In this document: positions 56,275 through 64,000 of the stretch, one piece after another
Position numbering within the stretch: position 1 is the stretch's first letter
How the letters are laid out: each line of letters opens with the position of its first letter
Origin: Cryptomeria japonica
Taxonomy: Eukaryota > Streptophyta > Pinopsida > Cupressales > Cupressaceae
Length of the DNA: 64,000 nt
Direction: 5' to 3'
NCBI RefSeq assembly: GCF_030272615.1
Contig: NC_081406.1
Span: 261,753,386 to 261,817,385, forward strand
Position numbers and translations under genes: made by a program
Notes under the pieces: model-generated
Seen by the model: only the letters and a program-made list of their open reading frames with translations
Databases searched by the model: none
Told to the model about the DNA's origin: nothing

Positions 56275-57874
56275 ATTCATCCTTGTGGCAGCTATATGCA
56301 TGTGTATCTATGTGATGATTCTATGTGTTTTATGATGCTTATGATATGGATGAAAATATGTACATGATGCAATGCAATATTTTTGTTCTTTTATGTTTTA
56401 TATGTTATGCCAATGCAAATGTGAATGTATGAAATGTAGATGAATATGATAATGCAAATAACTATTTACATGATGAGAACGTAAAATGTGCTAACATGTG
56501 TTGTGTGCAGGATGTGATGTAATTGTGATATCTATATGTATGTATGAAATGCTTAATATGTGATAATGCAGGTGCAACTACATGAGATGCAAATGTTTTT
56601 GGTGTGTCATTATACTCAGTCATGTGATAGGAGGCTACACAGACTCAAGAAGGACGATGGAGGTCAATCAAGAAAGGGGGATGGAAGATAGAAGATATGA
56701 AAGTGAAAGAGCTTCTTGTGCGTTATCATCATTGAGATTTATTATGGCAAATAGGTTATGACAATCGAGACATAGGTTCAATCCAGAAAGTCATTGTACC
56801 CATTTACATGGAGATAAGACTGTTGCAAACAAGGAATGCCCTAGTTCACACTAGACTCTCAGTGTCCTCATATCCTTGGACAAGTCATAGCATTACTAAG
56901 AGACAATCCACAAACAACAAAAGAAAAATAGGTGACGATACCCCATCCTCACCTTTCTAGTCAAAGACATCTTGGAGATAGAATCTCTAGTCAGAGACAT
57001 CCTAGAAAAGCTAAAAGACATGTCACCAAAAGATAAAATCAAAATAAAACCAAGACTCGACACCAACATTCATTGTAGTCCTCAAGTTTAGTGTCTCTTG
57101 CCACTTATATAAGTCGTATTTGATTTTGGTCACAATGTTTTCTTTCACAAAATGATAGATAACACTGAACCTTAATGTTGTCTGAGTCTGTTGAAAGATT
57201 TGATTTGTTGAAGCCCATTGTTGCTGATGTGTCTCATCTGAAACTGATTGAATCCATGAAACTGATACTTTATTGCGGAGAAGACAGAACTTTATTGCGG
57301 ATTGTGATTGAAATGTTTCTTTATTATGGAGTGTGCGTGGATAGACTGAAGAAAACTGGAAGAAACTGTACTCCTCAAAACATGTTATGCTCTTAGTTCC
57401 ACACCCATCACTAGACGTAGGATTTGCCTTAGCCACAGATAGGAGCTGATTTATTATGGATGGAAAAAGGGGTGAAAAAGGAATGTTTATTATGAATGGC
57501 TAACCAATCTTGGGTAGATCAATAACAAGCCATGATGGGAATGTGTAAAGTTTATTGTGGATGAATAGGTTGTGAGTGTGTGCAAAGTGAAAGGATGAGA
57601 GAGAATCCTGAAGGAGGGAGGAGCAATGTCTCTACACATGTCGCTGGTGACCCAGTTTTCACCACGGTACTTGCTTAGGGCACCACCGAAGTGGTTTTCA
57701 CTGTTGGACGAAATGTTTTCCTGTTTTTCAATTTTTTTGTGTCACAAGGCGCCCGTTTGCCAAGTTTTCACCAAGTAACGATTTTTTATTTTTATGATTT
57801 TTTTTTTATTTTTTTATTTTTTTATTTTTTTATTTTTATTTTATTTATTTTTTGAATTAGGATACTTGGAAGAG
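56273..57874. other. Spacer between PMD gene and pol of element 2
   Basis: Non-coding. 56330-56600 is rich in ATGATGCAA and ATGTATGAAATG words, the complement of the CATT/CATCA-rich spacer in the complete element. The block 57660-57770 shares the GGTGAAAACTTGGCAAAC and GGCGCC conserved motif on the minus strand. 57785-57850 is a T-rich run (TTTTTTATTTT units). Confidence 0.65.
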
Positions 57875-59190
57875 CTATGTGTAAAACCTGCGAAGGTGCA
57901 TGCTATTCATAGGATCCTCCAAAGGTTCACCCTCTGTGGTTGAGAGTTGATATGCACCAGATCCATATGCTACTATGATGATGTAAGGACCAAGCCAGTT
58001 TGGTTCGAATTTGCCCTTCTTCTCTTTGTCTTGCTAATTTTTAGGATTTTCTCTGAGAACCAAGTCACCTACCTCAAATGTGTGAGGCTTGACTTTATGA
58101 TTGTGGCTGCAACTCATTCGTTGTTGATAAGCCTTGAGGTGATTAAAAGAAGTTTGTCTTCGTTCATCCAATAGTTCAAGTTCTTGTAAGCAAGAGACCC
58201 TGTAATCTTCATCACTGATAATGTTTTGCAAAGAGGCTCGTAAAGAGGGTAACTCAACCTCAATAGGAAAGATAGCTTTAGCACCGTAGACAAGTGAATA
58301 AGGTGTAACTCCTGTAGGTGTGCGGATGCTTGTGCGGTAAGCCCAAAGTGCAGGATTAAGTTGGCTATGCCAATTGCAGCCAGCGTCATCGACTGTCTTT
58401 TTTAGGATTTTAAGGATTGTTTTATTAGATGCCTCAGCTTGACCATTACCTTGGGGGTAATAAGGTGTGGAGAAACGATGAGTTATATGGAAGCGATCAC
58501 AGAGTTCACGAACATCCTGATTTTTGAAGGGATGCCCGTTATTGGTGATGATGGAAACAAGAATACCATATCAACAAATGATATAGTTGAGAATGAATGT
58601 AGCAATTTGTTTTCCAGTGACTTGTGTAAGAGGCATGACTTCAATCCATTTTGTGAAATACTCTGTGGCAGTGATGATGAATTTATGACCATTGGAGGAA
58701 GGAGGGTGAATCTTGCCTATGAGATTGAGTCCCCACTGACAAAAGGGCCAAGGAGTCGCAATTGGTTGAAGTTCTTGCGCTGGCGCATGAATGAGGTCTC
58801 CATGAAGTTGACATTGCTTACATTTCTTAACAAACTGATATGAATCTTTTTCCATATTGGGCCAGTAATATCCAGTCCTGATGGGTTTCTTGGCCAAGGT
58901 AGGACCACTAGAATGTGAACCATATATCCCTTCATGAACTTCATTTGACGCAATATGAGCTTTGACCCCTTCTAGACATCTAATAAGAGTGCCATCTAGA
59001 CCTCGACGGTATAGGATATCGGCTAAAATGACGTATCGAGAAGATTGGCGAATGAAAGTACGATGTTGGTTATTGGATAAGTCGGGAGGAAGGGTATTGT
59101 CACGAAGGTATGTGAAAATGGAGCCATATAACGGGGAATCAAGACCGACAACACATATCATTTCAGTAGGAGTGATCTCATATGAGGGAA
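57875..59190 (-). pseudogene. pol: gypsy integrase of element 2
   Basis: Zinc-binding region EVHEGIYGSHSSGPTLAKK and CKQCQLHGD, then a core in which WGLNLIGKIH replaces the first Asp with Asn and SIITNNGHPF replaces the second Asp with Asn. The Glu is kept in QGNGQAEASNKTIL. Both Asp-to-Asn changes are G-to-A on the coding strand. C-terminal FEVGDLVLRENPKN, WLGPYI and MHLRRFYT-stop at 57875. A stop lies after LNYIIC at 58571 and another after ENPKN at 58034. Complementary to the complete element, where the Asp pair is kept and the Glu is changed. Confidence 0.88.
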
Positions 59191-60250
59191 CCAAAAGATT
59201 ATCCACCAAGAACTCATAGCGGGTTTCATTTTGTGGTAGATCGATTAGTGAAGCAATTGTAGCCATAACATCTACGACTCGATTCTTCTCTCTTGGTATC
59301 TTCTTGAAGTCTAACTTCGTGAAATGTTGTTTTAGGTCATCCACCATTCTTTTGTAAGGCATTAATTTCTCATCCTTTGTTTGGTAGTCATCAGTTGCTT
59401 GACAAATCACAAGTTGGGAGTCCCCCAAAACACGAAGTTCCTAGATCTTCCACTGAACGACAATCCTTAATCCAGTTGTCAATGCCTCATATTCTGCTAT
59501 GCTATTAGTGCAAGGAAATGATAATCGATATGATCTTGGTATAGAATCCCCTTGAGGAGTTTTAAAGAGGATGCCAGCTCCTACCCCATGCTGTGTGTAT
59601 GAGCCGTCAAAGTATAGCTGCCAAGGCTTTGTGTGTGACACTGTTAAGATGGATTCATCTGGAAATTCCGAAGTTAGAGGAACATCATCTATTATGGGAG
59701 CATCTGCTAATTGATTTGTGATAGCTTGCCCTTTTATTGCTTTTCTGTCCACATACTCAATGTCGAATTCACTCAGGAGCATCACCCATTTGGCTAGTCG
59801 ACCAGTAAGCGTTGCCTTATTGAGAAGGTATTTCAATGGATTGATCCTTGCGACCAACTTAGTTTTATGAGTTAGCATGTAATGTCGTAATTTCTATGAA
59901 GAAAAGACCACAACGAGACACACACTCTCAATTGGTGTGTAGTTTAGCTCATATCCCACCAATGTGCGACTAATGTAGTAGACTGCCTTTTCTTTGCCCT
60001 CAACAACCTGTTGTGCTAAGAGTGCCCCTAGTGTTGTTGAAGTAGCTGATATGTATAGTAATAGAGGTCAATCTGGAACTGGTGGCATCAAGACTGGTGG
60101 ATTCAGAAGATAATCTTTGAGTATCTGAAAAGCCTGTTGACAGTTATCATCCCATTTGAATTTGATGTTTTTGTGTAACAAATGTTGAAAAGGATTACAT
60201 TTATCTGCAAGTTGTGCTATGAATCTTCTTATGGACTAGAGTCTTCCTTG
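59191..60250 (-). pseudogene. pol: gypsy RNase H plus archaeal-type RNase H of element 2
   Basis: First RNase H: LLLYISATSTTLGALLAQQ, YYISRTLVGYELNYTPIE (60050-59900, with stops), then the LSEFDIEYVDRKAIKGQ linker. Second RNase H: WQLYFDGSYTQHGVGAGILF, NSIAEYEALTTGL, LGDSQLVICQ and VVDVMATIASL. In the last, the usual Ala-Asp reads Val-Asp. A stop at 59441 separates the halves of the second domain. Confidence 0.85.
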
Positions 60251-60960
60251 CAAAGGTCAAAGTTGGCTGATATTTCTTGGTGGTTGCATCTCTAGGATGA
60301 CCTTGACTTTTGCTGGATCGGCTTCGATTCCTCTTTTTGAGACAATGAATCCCAGGAGCTTCCCGGAGGTTACTCCAAAGACACATTTCTTGGGGTTTAA
60401 CCTTACTTTGTATTTTTCCAACCGATCAAAAATGACTGAAAGTATGTCCAAATGTGTATCTTTATCTATTGATTTGCCCAAGAGGTCGTCAACATAATCT
60501 TCCACAGTAACGTGCATGAGATCATGAAAAATAGTAGTCATGGCTCTTTGATATGTGGCGCCTGCATTTTTTAGCCCAAAGGACATGACATTGCAGCAGA
60601 AAGTTCCCCGAGGACAAGTGAATGCTGTTTTGTGTTGATCCTCGGATGTGATTTTTATTTGATTATAACCAGAGAATCCATCCATCAAAGATAACATCGC
60701 ATGACCTACTATGAGATCTACAATCAAATCAATGTTTGGTAATGGAAAGTCATCCTTAGGACAAGCTTTGTTGATGTCTCTGAAATCTGTACATATTCTG
60801 ATGCTACGATCTGGTTTACTGACAGACACTAAGTTGGAGATCCATTCAGGATAATCAATTGGGCGTATGAATCCGACATCCAATAATTTTTCAAGCTCTG
60901 CTTTGACTGATAATGCCACTTGTGGATGCATCTTTCTTAATTTCTATTTCACTGGTTTTG
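60251..60960 (-). pseudogene. pol: gypsy reverse transcriptase of element 2
   Basis: A clean frame of about 224 codons from 60931: MHPQVALSVKAELEKLLDVG, IRICTDFRDINKACPKDDFP, SLMDGFSGYNQIKI, PRGTFCCNVMSFGLKNAGAT and the active site EDYVDDLLGKS (YVDD at 60485-60496). All catalytic Asp residues are present. Stops follow ISQL near 60257. The better copy of RT in the window; the complete element has HVDD and two frameshifts. Confidence 0.88.
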
Positions 60961-61960
60961 CCCCCAGTTTAATTGTCAAATGATGCATTACCAAATCCAG
61001 ATCCAATCCAGGCATATCAGCGTATGACCATGCAAAATTAATTTGTCACTTCGTGAAGAAACTTATGAACTTTGATCTTTTTGTCTCTATCAGGGATTGA
61101 GCCAGGAATATGTTATGTGGACTTTCTTCTGTACCAACGTTTGTTTTGATGGTCTCTTCTACCAACATAGATGATTTTTCTTCATATGATGTTGGGAGAA
61201 TGTCAAGCCTTCCATCCTCGGGTGCCTCATAGAGGTTTTCACCCTCAGATACGTCCTTTCTTTTTATTTTTTTGGGGTTAGACAGTGCCAAAACGTGGTT
61301 TTCACCATAAGACCCTTGCTTTGTTTTTATTTTTATGTTTTTGCCACTGGAAGGCCCGACACCCTCACCAAAATATGCCACACTATTGAGTTCTATAGTG
61401 TATCCCGCCTTATGGTCCCCAGGGGGAAGATCATCTCGTATGCCTAGATAGTCAATAAAGGCTTCATCATTTTGGAATGTGTCGAACTGTGCAGGTCCTT
61501 CATGATCCTAGTCAATAAGTTGGTGGTGAACAAGGGGAAGGCCTTTGATGTCTCTAAAGTTAGCAGGGCGAAGGGTGAAGATGCAGTTATATTCAGGTAT
61601 GTCGAGGTAGTTATCGAGGTCATCATTGGCACTCTCCTCATTTGTCTCGATTGTGAACGAATTCAAATTGTCATTACTAGTAGCGCATTTCAGGATAGGT
61701 GTTCTCATTCTTTGTGATTTTGACCTAGAACCTAGAGGCAAGGACTGTGTGGGATCCTCAGGGGTTGTTTCCTGACCAACTTTGAATTTTCTATAAAATT
61801 CCTCTTCTTTTGTGGGTTCACCTGGTTCTCTAAATGTCTCAGTGAGTTCATAGTCACTGGAGGATTTGTCTGAATCCCATTCCCATTCATTGGAGTCTGT
61901 GGAATAGGGATTCTCTTGTTGAATTTTGGCAGCTTTGATTTGTAATGGTTCTTCTGTCTT
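60961..61960 (-). pseudogene. pol: Acidic linker between G-patch and RT of element 2
   Basis: Frame-shifted segments match the linker of the complete element: SNEWEWDSDKSSSDYEL, DIPEYNCIF, NDEAFIDYLGIRDDLPPGDH, IELNSVAYFGEGV, ENLYEAPEDGRLDILP. No catalytic motif. Stops or shifts near 61508, 61444 and 61046. Conservation of the EAPEDxxxDILP block in both elements suggests a constrained function. Confidence 0.75.
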
Positions 61961-64000
61961 TCAAATGTTTTCCTTGGAAGACATGAAACCAAGTCCTTTC
62001 GAGCGTTCCTTTTTGAATGTTAATTTTGGTTGTAAAGGTTTAATGATGCCTTCCTTTCTTAAGCCAAGAGGAATTTTTCCATCATACCCAAATTTTTGTA
62101 GGATCTTGAACCCTTTGCCATATTTTTCACATGGTAGGCTGATGTGATATTGTGTATCATTTTCAGGGTCTTTGTAAAGCATTTTGTATAAGTCTTCTTC
62201 TTCTAGTTCACCCCATCTTTGAAAGATAGTAGGGTCCCATTTGAGTATAATGATAGATACCTGCTTATTAGGATGTGGTCTTCCATATTCTTTTGGTGAA
62301 CTCATAACTTGTTGTAAGCACATGGTTTGATTCAAAGTGTATTCACCCATGCCCTTGTCCTGAAATTTCCCTTTAAGCTCACATTGTTTTGATGTCGAAG
62401 GTTTTAATGATTCAGTATCAATGTATGCAGAAGAAGGGACAACTTCCCTATTACTGGGAATGATTGTCTCAGTTTTTGGTCTCAAGTTATTGCAGTATAT
62501 GAATGGATTAGGATCACCATTAACTGTTATTTCAACTCCATTGTGAGGAAATTTTATGCATTGGTGATATGTAGATGGGACTGCTCTCATTTCATGAATC
62601 CAAGGACGTCCCAATAATATATTGCATGTGAGATCCAGGTCTAAGACTTGACAAACCACATCCTTTGTAACTGGCCCAACTCTGAGAGGCAAGGTGATTG
62701 TGCCTTTGGATAAACGCTCTTCATCATCATATGCCTTGATGGTAATTTTGTTTGTAGAATTCACAACTTTATCTGAATATCCCAATTGTTTAATAGTTTT
62801 CAATATGCAAATGTTTAGACCTGCTCCTCCATCTATCAGGACTCGTTTTATTTGATGTTTTGGTAGGAAGGCTTCAATGTGTAAAGGTGCATTATGTGGC
62901 TGACTTACAGAGGCATCATCAGCTTTTGTGAATGTAAGGGAGTTTGGAACAGAAAGGTATCCCACCATGACTTGAAACTGGTCCATGTTTAGATCAGTGG
63001 GGATGAAAGTGTCTCTCAAAGTTTTGTCAAGAATGGCTTTATGTGCTGGGGATATGCGTAAGAGCTCAAGGATTGAGATAAGCGTGGGTGTCTTCCCTAA
63101 CTGTTCTACAAGGTCATACTCAGGCTTGGTTGATGAGGAAGTGGTGTTTTTAGCTGGAGCACCTTGCAAGGTGAATTTACCTCGACGAGTTGTGACATTA
63201 CATTCAGAGGTAGGTTTAGAAGAAGATCCAATTCCTTTCAGGACAATCTTGGGTCTTTGGGTAGAATTCTCAAGCGTTTTGTCCTTGATGATAATGGTAG
63301 AGACATAATTGTCCATTGAAATGTGATTGATAGTTGAATCATAGTTATAAGATGCTCTGGTATAGTTGGTTTGGTCATCTGTGGCTTTAGCTTTTCCTTT
63401 TTCATGCTTTGGGAATGGTTCCTTAAACATCTCATGTTCTTGATTGGATGAGTGTCCTTCAATTTCAATGTCACCTCTATCAATAAGATCTTGTATAATG
63501 TTTTTCAGTCGATGACAATTTCCTATTTTATGGCCCTTGCTTTTATGAAATTCACAATACTCATCATCATTCCACCAATTTGGTTTAACCTTTGGCTCAT
63601 ATGGAGGAAGATTTGGAATTGTTATTATTTTGTTTGCCACTAGCTTCTTGAAAACTGATTCTAGTGGTTCTCCCAATGGGGTGTACTTCCTTCGTGACCT
63701 TGAAGTTGTTTGAGTATTCACATGATTGTTTGTAGAGCTTGATCTAGAAAAAAATGATTTTGGGTCATACTGTATTGGCATCCACAACACCATCATTGAT
63801 TGTGTTCTTGTTTTTATTCCAAAATCTTGGCTTGTCTTTTCCTTTAAACTCCTCTTTGTTTTCTTTGAATATTTAATGATGCCTTGTTCAATTAGGAATT
63901 TCTCTGTTGCCAAGCCTTTTTCAATGACGTCCTTGAAGGTGGACAAACAAGCTTTTCTTAGGTCATAACCAATGTCTTTGTTAACATTCTGAGTGAACAT
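61961..64000 (-). CDS. gag C-terminus, protease and G-patch of element 2 (679+ codons open)
   Basis: The longest uninterrupted frame of element 2, running off the window end. In order: gag C-terminal region, RRKYTPLGEPLESVFKKL, the zinc motif CEFHKSKGHKIGNC (C-x2-H-x4-H-x4-C), LIDRGDIEIEGH, then EQLGKTPTLISILELLRISP, the protease VLIDGGAGLNICI with ILLGRPWIHEM, and near the end a G-patch: YGKGFKILQKFGYDGKIPLG with KGLGFMSSKE. The protease active site reads D-G-G-A rather than D-S/T-G-A, as D-N-G-A does in the complete element. Gag and protease share one frame with no stop between them, which supports the single-frame reading in the complete element. Confidence 0.88.
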   Translation of the reverse strand: MFTQNVNKDIGYDLRKACLSTFKDVIEKGLATEKFLIEQGIIKYSKKTKRSLKEKTSQDFGIKTRTQSMMVLWMPIQYDPKSFFSRSSSTNNHVNTQTTSRSRRKYTPLGEPLESVFKKLVANKIITIPNLPPYEPKVKPNWWNDDEYCEFHKSKGHKIGNCHRLKNIIQDLIDRGDIEIEGHSSNQEHEMFKEPFPKHEKGKAKATDDQTNYTRASYNYDSTINHISMDNYVSTIIIKDKTLENSTQRPKIVLKGIGSSSKPTSECNVTTRRGKFTLQGAPAKNTTSSSTKPEYDLVEQLGKTPTLISILELLRISPAHKAILDKTLRDTFIPTDLNMDQFQVMVGYLSVPNSLTFTKADDASVSQPHNAPLHIEAFLPKHQIKRVLIDGGAGLNICILKTIKQLGYSDKVVNSTNKITIKAYDDEERLSKGTITLPLRVGPVTKDVVCQVLDLDLTCNILLGRPWIHEMRAVPSTYHQCIKFPHNGVEITVNGDPNPFIYCNNLRPKTETIIPSNREVVPSSAYIDTESLKPSTSKQCELKGKFQDKGMGEYTLNQTMCLQQVMSSPKEYGRPHPNKQVSIIILKWDPTIFQRWGELEEEDLYKMLYKDPENDTQYHISLPCEKYGKGFKILQKFGYDGKIPLGLRKEGIIKPLQPKLTFKKERSKGLGFMSSKENI

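Larger units (their letters stand above)
51852..64000 (-). mobile_element. Second Tat-like Ty3/gypsy element, 5' part beyond window
   Basis: Minus strand: gag C-terminus, protease and G-patch (64000-61961), linker, RT, two RNase H domains, integrase (to 57875), a spacer, an opposite-strand PMD gene on the plus strand (53096-56117), polypurine tract (52735-52753) and 3' LTR. Domain order and antisense gene match the complete element at 18370-36894, but sequence divergence is large. The integrase has lost both catalytic Asp residues (GLNLIG, SIITNNG). The 5' LTR, leader and gag N-terminus lie beyond the window, so age and target duplication cannot be read. Confidence 0.9.

Overview
This is a 64 kb stretch of nuclear DNA from a seed plant with a large, repeat-filled genome. 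AT-rich composition, plant LTR-retrotransposon families, a tRNA-derived SINE, LINE fragments and microsatellites all point that way. A conifer or other gymnosperm is my guess, but nothing here proves it. I found no intact host gene and no prokaryotic features. Almost all coding sequence belongs to retrotransposons, and nearly all of it is broken by stops and frameshifts.

Layout. (1) 1-11,529, minus strand: Ty1/copia copies in head-to-tail order. Copy A (1-4348) is cut by the window start, copy B (4383-11420) has two LTRs, and a 109-bp internal fragment of a third copy abuts the right LTR of B. (2) 11,530-13,640, plus strand: the 3' end of a Ty3/gypsy element with its LTR. (3) 13,641-18,364: degenerate DNA with a LINE ORF1 relic. 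(4) 18,370-36,894, plus strand: a complete 18.5-kb Tat-like Ty3/gypsy element with a 5-bp target duplication, LTRs about 1% diverged, a tRNA-Trp-type primer site, gag, protease, G-patch, RT, RNase H, a second RNase H, integrase, and an extra gene on the opposite strand. (5) 36,900-51,850: AT-rich spacer, simple repeats, a CpG-richer island, a complete SINE, LTR relics, an unrecognised pseudogene, a 5'-truncated LINE, and a 1.4-kb inverted repeat. (6) About 51,852-64,000, minus strand: a second Tat-like element of the same superfamily, cut by the window end.

The most interesting system is the antisense gene carried between integrase and the 3' LTR in both Tat-like elements. In each it runs against gag-pol, away from the 3' LTR, with the same plan: a TATA box about 100 bp upstream of an ATG, a 22-26 codon first exon sharing the core VRRFQRP, a phase-0 GT donor, an intron filled with a short-motif tandem array, then a long second exon encoding a plant mobile domain (PMD, the MAIN/aminotransferase-like family), a Gly/Arg-rich linker and a coiled coil. 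In the complete element the intron array (about 17 AGCGCT-centred units) is the inverted counterpart of an array just downstream of the primer site in the gag leader. Both transcripts would therefore carry the same motif in the same sense, and the genomic RNA could pair its two ends. In the second element the intron carries a different GCGC-type array plus a run of hairpins with a constant loop and covarying stems.

The splice model, the array pairing and the role of the PMD protein are inferences from sequence alone. Positions, motifs and breaks are read directly.
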